Source of the DNA: Arachis hypogaea
Lineage: Eukaryota; Streptophyta; Magnoliopsida; Fabales; Fabaceae
DNA: 64,000 nucleotides
Assembly (NCBI RefSeq): GCF_003086295.3
Contig: NC_092054.1
Location: forward strand, 16,689,878-16,753,877
Direction: 5' to 3'
Shown: positions 44,608 to 59,519 of the stretch, one piece after another
Layout of the letters: each line of letters starts with the position of its first letter
Numbering within the stretch: position 1 is the first letter of the stretch
The notes under the pieces: model-generated
What the model was told of the DNA's origin: nothing
The model's database searches: none
The model's input: the letters and a program-made list of their open reading frames with translations, nothing else
Translations under genes and position numbers: made by a program

Positions 44608-47298
44608 AGGTGTTCATGAGTCAGGTGAAATTGGGTTTATCCTGACCTAAATTCGACCTTAAATATATATTGGGTCTTAGGGGTGCACATGGGCCGGGTG
44701 AAGCCGGGTTTGAGGTGACCCAGACCCGGCCCGAAATATAGACCGAGTCTATTTATTAGACCCAGACCCGGCCCTAGACCCGATGAAACCAACAGTCTTT
44801 CGTGCCACAATTAAACCGGGTGAAAACCGGGTGAAAACCGGGCCATAACCAACCCTTCTTCAAAATTAAAACATAATCACAATCAATACCAAAGCATCAT
44901 CACAATCAATAGTCCAATACTAATATTGTCTAATAACACTAAATATTTAAGTCAATACAAATAACACAATAATATATATTAGTCTAAAGTCAATACAAAT
45001 AAGATGTTAAGGTTTACAATACATAAGAATAATCATCCTCTATCAATAGCCATTAATGTTGTCAACTTGTTCCTTGTGATGTGGATGCATTAGTGAAACC
45101 TACAAAAAAAATAAAATTACTCATTTTTCATATAATGTAAAACAAGAAGATCAAATAGCCACCAATTATTAAAATGCAACTAATAAATCGTGATTACTTT
45201 GTAATAATCTCCCTAGCATGGGAGTTAAAGGTATGGTTAAATCTCCTGAATTAGAGGGCAAAGACCAAGTTCAACATATAAAATGGCTTACATACAAGTA
45301 ATGATCAAGCAATCAACCAAACAAACAAAAATGATCATACAATAAAGAAAAAAAAAGATGCTTACATACAATTAATCATCAACCAAACAAACACTAGAAG
45401 GCAGAATAAGGATTATACAATATCCAATCTTTCTCTTCACCATATTACACTAACAATCCCTCTTTGTCCTGGAGGAAGGGGATGATGCAACTTGAAAGAG
45501 TCACAAATGACCAAACAATGCCAAACATCTTAAACCAAGCTTTGCTTCATACTCTCAAAATATGAACATGTGAATGCGTGTGTGCAGCTTCATTGCGCAA
45601 AATACCAAATTGGTTAGTGCTGGATTACCTTAAACCAAGCTTTGTTTCATACTCTCATTCAGCAATTTTACTTTCTTGGCTGTCTCTGGATCTTCCGGTG
45701 CAGGTAAACCTTCGCTCTGATAAATGTTATGGTCCAATGCACCTGTACAATATAGTTCAGCTCAACTTGTCATATAAGAACAACTGAACAAGATAATCAG
45801 TAACTAATCAGCTAAACAAATCATTTAACACACATCAACACCCACACCTAATCAGTAAAGAATCAGTAAATCCACACCTACTCAGTAAAGAATTAGTAAA
45901 CCCAGAAATCAGTAGTAAATAGTGAATCAGAACAAAAAATAAGCTAAACACACATCAACAGCCACACCTAATCAGAGTTCTAATAATGAAAATCAACACC
46001 TACAACCAAAATTCACAAATTCTGTTTATCAAAAACCCTAATCCTTAATCAGAATATTAATGACATAATAAAATTAATTACTTACCTGAGCAGAAGACCT
46101 GAAAAGAAGACCGGAGAAGAGAGCAGAGCAGAGGGAGCAGGACTAGTAGAGCAGAGCAGAGCAACGTCGCCGAGAAGCAGGGCAGCACCGTACGTCGTCA
46201 CTGTCGTCCGTCGAACGAAGAGCTTCGGCGGTGACTGGGGTGAACACGGAGGGTTGTGAAGAGATGAGAAAGGGAGGAGTCGGCGACTGCGTGGTGTGTG
46301 CCGCGAGACTCGGAGTGGGCCGTGGGGAGAGAAGATGAGGTCAAGGTCACCGGATCGGCCTGCGCCGTGGGAGTGGCGACTGCCAGAGCCGGAGTGGGGC
46401 GTGGGGAGTGCCGGAGTGGGGACTTGGGGTGTGGGGGTGAGCCTCAATGGCTGAGGGGCGAGGGCTGAGGCGCTGAGCTGCTGAAGGAGGCACGAGGCAA
46501 TGAATGCGATGCGTGTTCTGTGTTGCCCTAGCCCCTAATTAGAAACCTCAAACCTGTACTGTAAGGCTGTAACGCGTTTGTGTGTGTGTAACGTGTATAT
46601 GGCCGGGCCACCGGGCCGGGTCCGGGTGACCCGAGCCATGGCCCGGTCCCGGCTTCACTTCCCCTTCTGATTTCATTTTTTTTTCCCGGGTCCACTTCGG
46701 GTCACTTCGGGTCCGGGTCTTCGCGGCCCAAATTCCTTCGGGGCCGGTCCGGGTCTGTGCACCCCTATTGGGTCTATTTTTTAGACCCTAATCCGGCCAT
46801 AGATCCGATAAAACCTAAATATTTTTGGGCCACAATTATGTCGGGTCCATACCAGGTGAAAATTGGGTCTTTAAAGCTTAAACAATAATTTATAAAGAAA
46901 CTTATTTATGATGCACTTATTTATAAAGAAGAAACTTGTTACCAAAAAGTTGATATCCATAATTGAATTTGAATTTGTTCATAAATTCTAATTTGATGCT
47001 TCTTTTATCTATTTTCTATTTCAACAAGTGTGATTAAAAATAAAACAATAAGCTTATAATTAATATAACATAATATTAAAATTAATTTAAAACATATATA
47101 TCTTTTTCAGTTTCCTTAGGATGCACATAGATCGGGTGAAACCGGGTTTGTCTTGACCTGAACCCGACCCAAAATAATGACCGGATCTATTTTTGAGATT
47201 CTTACCCGGTCATAGATCCAATAAAATCACACCAAATTAGCCCCTAAATATTTGGAACCAAACCGAATCTTCGGATCGGACCGGGTTATGAACACCCT
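44608..47298. mobile_element. Outer hAT-like element with CCGGGT-rich ends
   Basis: Left AGGTGTTCATGAGTCAGG and right, read in reverse, AGGGTGTTCATAACCCGG are inverted. The flanks GTATGGAA and GTATGAAG are an imperfect 8-bp duplication. Near 47121 a further related end (GGATGCACATAGATCGGGTG) suggests a third, partial copy. It contains the inner element 44677-46766. Confidence 0.55.
44677..46766. mobile_element. Inner hAT-like element
   Basis: Termini are AGGGGTGCACATGGGCCGGG and, in reverse, AGGGGTGCACAGACCCGG. The 8-bp duplication ATTGGGTC is exact (44669-44676 and 46767-46774). Subterminal regions are dense in CCGGGT/ACCCGG words. No hAT transposase is visible. A GC-rich block at 46090-46560 on the minus side gives an open frame (46082-46447) without recognisable domains. 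Confidence 0.75.
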
Positions 47299-50200
47299 GG
47301 TATGAAGTATTAAATGCCTTGGAATTTAATAGAGTACACATACATTGCAAATCATTATCCTTCAAATTCATAAGTTTCATACCAAGGAATTATTGGTGAA
47401 AGAGGACAAGGGTTAGTACCTATATCGAAAGAAAATACAGAATAAATTTTGTAACTCAGCAAATCGACAATATATTTATAACTGATAGATCATATGTGCG
47501 AGGAATAATATAAAAATTATATTTTATTTAAAAATGATAACTAATAACAGATAAGTGAATTAATATGGGATCTCAATCTAAAAATCAAATTAAACAATAT
47601 GAAATTGAGTGCAACTCTACCTCTAAGTATAGCACCACTCATATTAACTAAAGTCTGAGTTAGATGTATTTAGATTAGATTAACGTTTTCATTGTCATTA
47701 GTTAACTACAATGTTTTAGTCTCAATCTCTCAAACTAATTCAAAATATATTAATTGCAAGTATAGCATACCATTTAATCTTTTAAATATACATAAAATCA
47801 AATCAAACCAAGTAATATTTTCATCCTCAAATCTATTTTCAAATCATAAGAAATTTCAGCACATTTAACAATTTCAGAATATGTATACGGCTACCAACCA
47901 ATATTCAGTTTTTCAAAATGCATATAAACTTGAAAAAAAATCAAATATTCTAAAGTTAAGTTAGCTTCAATACTAATTTCATAAATATAATTAGAAACTC
48001 ACAATAGTGTAAACCAAAACAATTTTAAAGACATCAATAAGACAGAATAGAGCAGAAACGATGAAGCAAATGTAGAACAAAGCAATTTTGATGCAAGTTT
48101 AGTAACCGAGTTAGCAACTAACGCTGATAGCAAGGGCCAACAACAACTAAATACTTGCAGATCGAAGAAAGAAAAATTACAATAGATGCAGAACCAAAGC
48201 ACAGTTCAGGTAAGCATTTAGAGACAACGACTTAACTAAAGATGATGACAACATGAAAATGACAGTGCAAGATGATTATCAATAGCTTTCTTCTTTCCTC
48301 ACCCAAAGGATGCTTGCAAAAATGAGAGAACAACGATGGAATCAGAAAAAGAAAGACCTTTGAATATTTAAATAAAAAACCTTCGTTTACACGTTTTAAC
48401 AAGCAAGAGACAAGAGCCGGACACACACGTTAGGAAAACCGCTGCATATGAGAAGACACACATGTTCTCCGATTGACACGCACCTTATCCCCTAAGAAAA
48501 GTGTCATTGTTACATCCTCAACATTCACAAAGCATCACATGGCAAGTGCAACAAGCCAAGAACCCTGGTGAATAACCCCATCCTGGAATATGGTATTTGA
48601 AACTCGTATGATCGATACTAGCTCTTAAGTAGGAGGGATGTTACGACCTAGCTCTCAAAATGGACCTAAGGAAAAGCTAAGGATAGCGACAAACTCTTAA
48701 ATAAAACTCTGAGACGAATTAGTTCTTAACTGTCGGATTGAGGGATACCGTGGGCAACAAAAAAAAAATGGACCTAAGGATAGCAGCCGGCCTAAGCACT
48801 ACATACCCTCTTGGGAGAATGCTGACCAGAAAGGCCAAATTTGAGCAAAATCATAGCCAAATCTTGCATTGCCTAAATCTAACACGAATCCAGCCAGGAT
48901 CCTTGCTATATTTCTTGCCATTTACAATAAATATCCCCATAATCCTTTTATATTTAGATCGTCATTGATTAGAAGTCTGCTTCTCTACGAGCTAACCAAC
49001 CTTAGAATCCAGAGTTAGCACTTAGCACAATCCATGACAAATACCAACAGTAAAATGACTCAATTTTGGGGTTAAATATTTTCTTTTTAAATTTTAGGAA
49101 CGGAGATAAAAATATATACACTAAAATAAATTTTATTGAATATTATTAATTATATGAAGATATAAAAATAAAAAAAGTTAATGAACATTTTTATTCTTAA
49201 AATACTATTCACTATATACAATTTATAAAAAATAACTTTTTATATCTAAACTTGAACTTAAAATATTTTAATTAAATTATAGATAACTTGTTATCTTAAC
49301 TAATTTTTTTATACACATTTAATAATAAAAGACGAACTCAATTGGCACATTAGCAACTAATGATACACTAGTATTTATAATTTAAAACTAAAATTATATA
49401 TAAATACTAGAAAAATTAAATATGTATATAAAAGTATGTTTATATAAAATAATAGAACCTTAATTTACAATTTTTTTCTTTCTTTCTTTTTAAAATAATT
49501 AAATTTATTATATATTTTTTAATTTAATTTTGATATAATGTTAGATGAAAGATTTTGTTCATCTGTTTAATTATGTATTGTAATTAAAATATTTTGTCAT
49601 TATTATTTTCAAAAATAAAAAATATATTCTAAATTAGTAAATTAATTAATTTATTTTAAAATTTTATATGCAACACTGGTACATATAATAGAACAAAAGA
49701 TAAAAAAAGTAATAAAGATGAATAAATTGAGAATAAAATAAAATATATATTAGATTAATACCTAAACTATAATTGTTTGAATTAAAATTTGCAATTAAAA
49801 ATATCAAAAAGAGAAACAATAAAATTAGAAGATACATAGAGTCATAGAAAGTTATATAAAAAAATATGGAAAATTTGAAATTTACTTTTTGATGAATAAA
49901 AGATGACTATTAGACAAGGAATAGAAAAAGAATGTTAAAAATATAAAAATAAAAAAAGAATTTAAGGGAATAAAAGAGTAAGATACAAAACTAAATTTAA
50001 TTAAGTTAAATAATAGTCAAAATAATAGAAAAATAAAAAAATAAATTTGAGACTTTAACCAATTAAATTTAATTTATTTATAGTGGGGTCATTTAAAATT
50101 TAAAATAGAGATATATTATATATAACTATTTTTAAAAAAAAATAAAAATCCAGTGGAAGCAAGTGTCCTTTCATGGTTCTTACTGAATCCGTACCTGTAT

Positions 50201-52787
50201 ATGATAGTTAATTTAATAGTTAATTTAGTATACAAAAAAATTATTTATATTTATACAGCTGTTACGAGATGGATACGAATTGAAGAAAGAATTAGATACT
50301 TGGTATTCCGACGCTCAAGTCAAAATTGATCCGAATTAAAAATGTGTAACATATGGCTCTATTTATATAGTTCATTGCTGTTATTTTATTTTATGTCGTT
50401 GGTTAATTAATAAGATAAAGACAATATTTAAATTTAAAAGTGTAAGTTGTGATGAGGGCTTGAACCTAAAAGGTCAGATCGTTATCCGACCATTTGAGAA
50501 CTCGAAAGACAGATTTAGAATAGTATTAATTCGATTAATTACTTCGAGATCTACAAATAGTGTGATTCTAACCAAAAATGTGAAATTCTTATTCATTATA
50601 TATGTTTTAAATTTTATTTTTTATAACAAAATTCTTTAATTTCTGTGTATCCTGTCCTGACATGTTCTACATTATTATTGTAAATCTTTTAACCGTCAGT
50701 GTCATGCCAGATTTTTCTTTTTGAAAGAAAAATGTAATTGACAGCTATGCAAAATTTTAGCAGATTATATTTAATTTTTATAGCATGGATCAGGCATGTT
50801 CTAGCTAGTGTCTATGCATACCATTGGCGAATGGACATACAAATTAAGTAGAGGTTAATTATTGTATGAAAAGTAATAGATCGATATCCTGTGTTAATAA
50901 TTAATAAATTAGATTAGATTCTAATAGTTTGACTTTTGACGTGGTCCAGAGACCACAGTACGAACCTACTAATATATCTTACGATAAAAATTCAGATGCA
51001 GTTGATTTTACGTGAAGTTAATAGCTGAAAATTATTAAATGAAAATTTAGTCAAATCAATCAAATTATCTAATGACTTTTAATTATTAATTTTACGTAAA
51101 GTCGACTGCACCCAAATTTTTACCGTATTTTATAAGTAGTTAAGTTGTTAATATATAGCTGTGGAGTTTACATGTGCTTGAGTAAGGTAATAATGGTGTA
51201 ATTTAATTTTCTTGAACATTTATTTTTTATAATTGAATAGATGCAACTACAACAAACATTTTTTTACTAGAATATTAAATCTAGAACAAACAAATCAAAA
51301 CACCACCCCCTTAATAATTATATAAACAGACAAATTTGTCTTTGTTGTAACAATTTAACCAACTTAATCATTAATATTTTTTATTAGGTAGAGTTGATAA
51401 TGTCTATGGTGGCTATATATTGTTAAAATTAAAAATATATTTTTTATATTTTAATAATATTTTTTATTTTTTAAATTAAAAAATATAGTTAAACAATAAA
51501 AACTATTTTTTTATTTTAATAATACTTTTAAAATATCAAAATCACTATAATTACTATAACACAAACAACAAATATGCACTCTACGCGTGCTAATTCATTA
51601 TAAAGCGGGACAGCTAGTATTTTAAACTCATTTTAATTGGCAAAGCGGGCTGATCCATCCCGTTTTACACGCAAATCTAGACAGGATAGACGAATTGGGA
51701 TAAGCAAGTCCACCATTCCTAATAAAAAGGTGTATAAATAAAATAGATACAAAAAGTAGCGCAAATATAATTTTATTTTTTAAGAATAATATAAAATTTA
51801 TTTTACAATAGAAATGTTAGAATTATTACACTACATACTTTTATTTATATAAAAATAAATTGGCGTATACTTAATTAATTAATAAAACCGTTACAAAAAT
51901 AATTATTAAAGAAATTTGAATATAATTACAAATTAAAGCATCCAGTCTCAAAAAAAAAATTAAAGATATCCAAAATTCAAAATAACCAATGAAATTGTGA
52001 GAGAAAGACATGCGTCTTTTATATTACTTTGTGAAATTTTTTTTTCCTGCAAGAAGTAAATTTTCTCATTTTTTTTTATCAAAGATAGAAGACTCAAACC
52101 CGCAATCTCTTAATTGTGTATGGAAAAATTATACCATTTGAGTTATAACTCATTCGCAGTAAATTTTCTCACTTCTAAATTAATAGTGTCGCCATTATAT
52201 TATTCTTAGTACATAGTATATTTTTAACAAAATTTCATTAGATTAAAATGACATTATCCTCTTTTTAATTTTACTCGTTTGCTGCAACATATATACCGAG
52301 CCAACTTATTATATATTACGTATCATCATCTTTTATTTAATGTGTTGAACTTATTATTGTGACATAGCACTATAATAAAAGAATTCAAGAAAGTGTGAAC
52401 TCCAATTATTAGAATTTTTCCAACTATAAAACCAAACTGTAATGATAGAGAAGTAATAATTTAATGTTATCTTTTTTAATTTAATACCATTCGTAATTAT
52501 ATATTTATTACATATAATACTATACATTTATTCTAATAATACTTAATGAATACATATTCATTTCATTTAATATTAAACTATATATATTATCTTCCAAACA
52601 ATGTTTTAAACTGAATGTTTAGAATTTTCCTTTCCTGGCCCCGCTTGTGTATCCACTCCATGTTACAAATCTTCACATGCATTAAATTAAACTATATGTA
52701 GCTAATACTTATAAGGTACCCAGTAAAAACTATTTCTAATACAAAATTATTAAACTTAATTAAATGCTAGACGCGCTTTGTTTTCTC
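47299..52787. other. Long AT-rich intergenic region upstream of the peroxidase
   Basis: No supported gene in 5.5 kb. 49.0-50.1 kb and 51.2-52.5 kb are almost entirely A/T with short chance frames. Around 48640-48790 GATGTTACGACCTAGCTCTC and a twice-occurring ATGGACCTAAGGA look like an LTR edge remnant, but no partner end was found. One MITE lies at 50988-51128. Confidence 0.5.
50988..51128. mobile_element. Diverged copy of the 39.9-kb MITE
   Basis: It has the same hairpin layout as 39897-40024: a left arm with GATGCAGTTGATTTTACGTG, a centre with GAAAATTTAGTCAAATCA, and a right arm with TTTACGTAAAGTCGACTGCA. Ends are TACGATAAAAATT and AATTTTTACCGTA. No clear target duplication was found. Confidence 0.75.
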
Positions 52788-52795
52788 TATATATA
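52788..52795 (+). promoter_or_regulatory. TATA box of the peroxidase gene
   Basis: TATATATA preceded by CTC, 88 bp before the ATG at 52883. It predicts transcription start near 52820 and a 5' leader of about 60 bases. Confidence 0.7.
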
Positions 52796-52876
52796 CGCCA
52801 ATGTCGCATAGAGATATGCATCAATCATTCACCAAAACCTGCGCCATTATCGGGCAAGAGAAAGAAGGATTACTAA

Positions 52877-55451
<2,575 letters not shown>

Positions 55452-55462
55452 GGCAACCAAAG

Positions 55463-55468
55463 AATAAA
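55463..55468 (+). terminator. Polyadenylation signal AATAAA of the peroxidase
   Basis: AATAAA is 11 bases after the stop codon. A second possible signal (AATAAAA) lies near 55740. Plant signals are loose, so the site used is uncertain. Confidence 0.45.
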
Positions 55469-55469
55469 T

Positions 55470-56010
55470 TATTACATGTTCTTAAAATATTAAAAGTTCA
55501 CACTTCCATTTAATCAAATTATCGGAGTTTCTTAATTACTACTTACAAGCATAATAAGCTGTCTTCTTTGAGTTGTCAGGAGTGACATGAATTTGTCTTT
55601 GTGTAAAAATAATATTTAAAAATTATTAAAATATATCAAATAATTTAATGTTTCAGATTTTGTATTCAAAGATTGATTTCTTAATTATGAATGTGATTTA
55701 TTTATTCTATGAATGATCTTAATTATTATATATATTTCCAATAAAAATTGTTCACTTTATTATGGCAATGATTATGCTTTTTTTTTTAATCCGTACTATC
55801 ATTAGGAACGCAAATTATGCGCGTCATATATGTAGCTATGTCGGACTACTACACCTTTGTGTCTGCTACCTCCATTCAACCAATAATAGACATACACAAG
55901 TCACTAAGACATCAATTCACAAAAACAAGTTGCATGTATAGCAAGTAACACATATACATGCACATAATTAGCAAGCACAAGCAATTTAATACACTCAAAC
56001 AACACAAACA
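55470..56010. other. Peroxidase 3' flank
   Basis: AT-rich, no gene supported. Includes the presumed 3' UTR. Confidence 0.5.
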
Positions 56011-56014
56011 AATG

Positions 56015-56946
56015 TATATGAAGAATATTTGTCTTATTGACTATGAGTTCACGTATTAATATTGTCAAACTCGACATCTAGTAACGTAATCTTTGCTAGA
56101 CATAATCTTTTTGTCGTCCATCTCACAAGAGAAAACAAAACTTTTTCTGAAGCTTGAAAGTCTTTGAAGGATATACATTACACTAAAACAAGCAATTAGC
56201 GGCAGTTTTGAGTGGCTTTGGTGGCAGTTAGTTACTTGATGCTAGATTGGGTGCCACTAAACGGTTCAGCAGCAAATTTTACTAAACAAATGTATATGAT
56301 GAATATCTATCCTACTAGCTATGAGTTCACATATTGATTATATTGTCAGATTTAATTTGGCAATATCTAGTAACCTTTGTTAGACATATTCTTTTATTGT
56401 CCATTTAAAAAAAAAAAAGATAAAATATATTTTTTGTTTTTGAAATTTGCTTAAAATTTTAAAAATACTCATAAATTTTATTTTCTTTTTTATTTGCATT
56501 AAATTTACTCCTAACGACTAATTTTTCAAAAAAATTATGACTAATTTAGGAATAACTCCACAAGAACAATTTTTAATATAAATAAATCAAACATATTTAT
56601 CATGCATTATTGTTAGATTAGTTCTAATTTTTTAAAAATTTAATTATTAGGAATATATCTTATGCAAATCGAAAATTTTTGAAACAAAATAAAATTTAGG
56701 GATATTTTTAAAATTTTCAGCAAATTTTAAGAATAAAAAATATAATTTATCCAAAAAGAAAATAACTTTCTCAAAAGCTTGAAAATCTTGGAAGGACATT
56801 ATTTACAACCAGCAGTTAACAGTAATTTTGAGAGGATTTAGTGGCAATTAGTTACTTGCTGCTAGATTGGATGCTACTAAATGGTTTAGTAGTGGGTTTT
56901 ACCAATCGGTGGAATAACCGTCACAAAATCTGATTTGTAGTGGTTA
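56015..56946. repeat. Direct duplication interrupted by a MITE
   Basis: A unit with TGTATATGAAGAATAT, CTATGAGTTCACGTATT, GCTTGAAAGTCTTTGAAGG, GGCAGTTAGTTACTTG and GCTAGATTGGGTG (56015-56275) is repeated at 56290-56880 with substitutions. The second copy is split by the MITE at 56419-56751. ACACTAAAACAAGC at 56180 and GATTTGTAGTG at 56942 hint at CACTA-like ends, without a matching TSD. Confidence 0.7.
56419..56751. mobile_element. 333-bp MITE in the duplication
   Basis: Left GATAAAATATATTTTTTGTT and the inverted right end GATAAATTATATTTTTTATT match over roughly 75 bp (also AAATTTGCT, AAAATTTTAAAAATA and TAAATTTTATTTT). The flanks are A-rich, so the target duplication cannot be defined. Confidence 0.75.
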
Positions 56947-56999
56947 GAAACATTGTTATAATGATATTTAAACCGTTCATATTTTGCATCAATAATGCT

Positions 57000-58125
57000 A
57001 GAAAATTAAGAGAGGTCCAGCCAACAATAAGTCAACAAATATTTTTAAATTATATTCTATATTAATTAATAACATTAATTGTTATTAATCAGTAGTAATT
57101 TAAATTTTTTTTAAAAGATACAAAATTAATGATTATTAATTGCCTCTTCTTATTCTAATTCACCTTTTACCATTTATTATGCAAACACTAATTCCTCTTT
57201 CCAAAGAAAACTTTGAAACTCCAAAAAACAAAAAGCACCAAAACATAAGATAAAGAATCATCTAAATCCTAAGAAAAAAACATACAAAACATAGAAAAAG
57301 AATCATCCAAAACTAATAAAAAGAATCATCCAAAACTAATAAAAAGAATCATCCAAATCCTAAGAAAAAAATATACAAAACATAGAAAAAGGAATCATCC
57401 AAAACTAATAAAAAGAATCATCCGAAATGTAGAAAAAGGAAACATAAAAAACTAGTTTAAAAAATCATTCAAAACCAAATAGGAGGAGGATAAGGAGAGC
57501 CGCAGGGTGGCCGGCGATGACGTCTTGGATGGCGTTGCGTGGACAGTGGGGGGACTCGCAGTGGCGTGTTTGGACAACTGGAGGAGTCGCCATGGGTCGG
57601 AGTAAATGATCGCGCGTCGCGAATGGGGACCTGGTGGTGGTTGCGTCGTGATGGATAGAGAGTCGTGGGGTGCGAGTGGCGAGCGATGGGGAGTCGCGAG
57701 CAGCAAGGGTGTGTCGGGTGAGCGATGGGGAGTCGCGATGGGACAGGAGGAGGGTGAAATAGAAGCTAGGGCAATGGTAGCTGTCTTTCCTGCGCAAACG
57801 ACAGATGAAGTGACGGAGAAGGATGCAAGGACTACCGGCGATGGCGCACGAGGACGGTGCTGCGGTGACGCTAGCAGCGCAAGAACGAAACCACGACAGC
57901 GTGGGACATTGGGAAGAGGGATTAGGATTTGTGGTTTTGTGTGGTGAATGGTGAGTGGAAGTGAAAATAAATTAGGATAAGTTTTGATTCAAAAATGTCA
58001 TTAATGTCAATTAATCAAATTTTGAATTTGAAAAAATAATTTAAAATTAATCATTATTAATTGAGTTGTTCAATTCTTAGCTGATGGACATTTGACTCCC
58101 TATGCTTTTCCATTTTGCAATGATA
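57000..58125. mobile_element. Candidate TIR element with minisatellite and GC-rich core
   Basis: Left AGAGGTCCAGCCAACAATAA and the inverted right edge AGTCAAATGTCCATCAGC are loosely similar, and both flanks have ATTAATTATTAATT-type inner sequence. A 22-bp minisatellite, CAAAACTAATAAAAAGAAT, lies at 57241-57440. The GC-rich core (57480-57950) gives frames on both strands that I do not support. The arrangement resembles 26.6-27.4 kb. Confidence 0.4.
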
Positions 58126-58429
58126 TGAAACCACCATTAAGCGCTAATTTGATTTAAAATCCAGCATTCATTTCGTGGTAGTTTGAAACTACTGATATAT
58201 CTTCTCCTATTATGTGATGGTTGTAAATCACCGCAAAAGCCCTTTGTTATAATTTTTTTTTGGCTGGTTTTTTAATTGGTTCAATAGAAATTTTTTTTTT
58301 GATATTTCTTAACTGATCTTTTTTTATTTTGTGTGATTTTATTAATTTATAATATTTATTAAAAAATTGATTGAAATAACATTCAATTAAACTGAAAAGT
58401 AAAAAAGTTAAGTGAATAAAAAAAGTAGA

Positions 58430-59515
58430 GAAAAGGATAAATAAATTCTTAACTTTTTGTTCTGTGGACATTTCCGTCCTTGAATATTGAAAAATACATT
58501 TAGATTTCCGTCCTCTTAAAAAATTGGACATCTAGGTTCCTCCATTAAATAGAGTCCGTTAAACTCAACGGAAAATTCTGACGTAACTCTCATTGAACTA
58601 ACCTGGTCATTACAGTGTTTTACGTAGAGGGAGAATTTTCAAAACGAGACAAATTAGTCCCCCTCCTTCAAAACGACGCCGTTTTGAATAGTACCCCTCC
58701 ACTTCAAAGGCTCGTCCCTTTTCACCGCCACCATACACTGCTGCAACTTCCACAACCATCCCCCACTTATGCTCCTGCTCCTTATTGTTACAAATTTTCG
58801 GTCTTCAAAGCTCGAAGAATGAAAAATGAATACCCTCAAGCACCACCCCAAGAAGAAGAAAAGTGCGTGGTACGTTGAAATGGTGGTGGAGGCAAGCGGG
58901 CATATGCGGCCATCAAGAGTGATAACTTCAAAATCAACATTTTCACATGAGCTTCTAACTTCACCTGCAAAAAAGAAGAGACAATTACATGATTTTGATA
59001 ACCATGACATGAATTCATAGAAACGAAGAAGAATCTGGGTAGTTTACAAGTGTAGAAGTCTTGAAGCTTGAGGTTTAGATGAGAAGTTTTGAGGGACTTG
59101 AAGACTTTGATTATGAGAGTACTTTTTTCAACACCCTACAATTGAATGATAAGTCAAATTAGAAATTAGATGATGATGACTCACACAAAGATCGGTAACA
59201 AGGAAGCATTTGCCAGGAGCGGCCATTGTACTTCTGACTTTGTTGTTGTGTCAATGGCATTGGAAATAGAAAGTAAGAGTGAGAAATTTTCTTATGTAAT
59301 GCTATTGGATTGAATTTGACCACCGCCGGTGGTGGTGTTGGTGCCAAATCCGCCATTGGAGGAGGAAAAGCAAGCTTCGACAAAAAGAAGAAAAAGAACA
59401 AAAACCCTAACGAACATGAGAAAAATCCCTCCATCGACGAGCAGGGCAACACACGAGCTTTAGGGTAGCAGCGGCGAGTAGGGCAGTACACGAGCAGTAG
59501 TAGTGATTCACTCGG
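58430..59515. other. Possible truncated TIR element, no gene recognised
   Basis: 58430-58690 has the phrasing of a legume MULE TIR (TTCCGTCCT twice, AAAATTGGACATCTAGG, CAAAACGACGCCGTTTTGAA). I could not find its inverted partner, which may have been lost to the retroelement at about 59520. Open frames at 58615-59010 and 59159-59491 have no domain I recognise. Confidence 0.35.
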
Positions 59516-59519
59516 AAAC

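Noticed and set aside
46082..46447. 121-aa minus-strand frame in the inner hAT-like element
   Set aside because: Pro/Ser/Arg-rich with no hAT transposase or other motif; probably a GC-rich leader.
48640..48968. Possible LTR edge or small gene
   Set aside because: GATGTTACGACC resembles an LTR boundary, but no partner end or target duplication was found. The 76-aa frame has no domain.
56181..56942. A third CACTA element with CACTA...TAGTG ends
   Set aside because: The flanking triplets (TTA and GTT) do not match and the ends beyond CACTA are dissimilar. Reported only as a duplication.
57452..57947. 110-113-aa frames on both strands
   Set aside because: Repetitive GAGTCGCGA/GATGGGGAGTCG-like composition; the two strands mirror each other.
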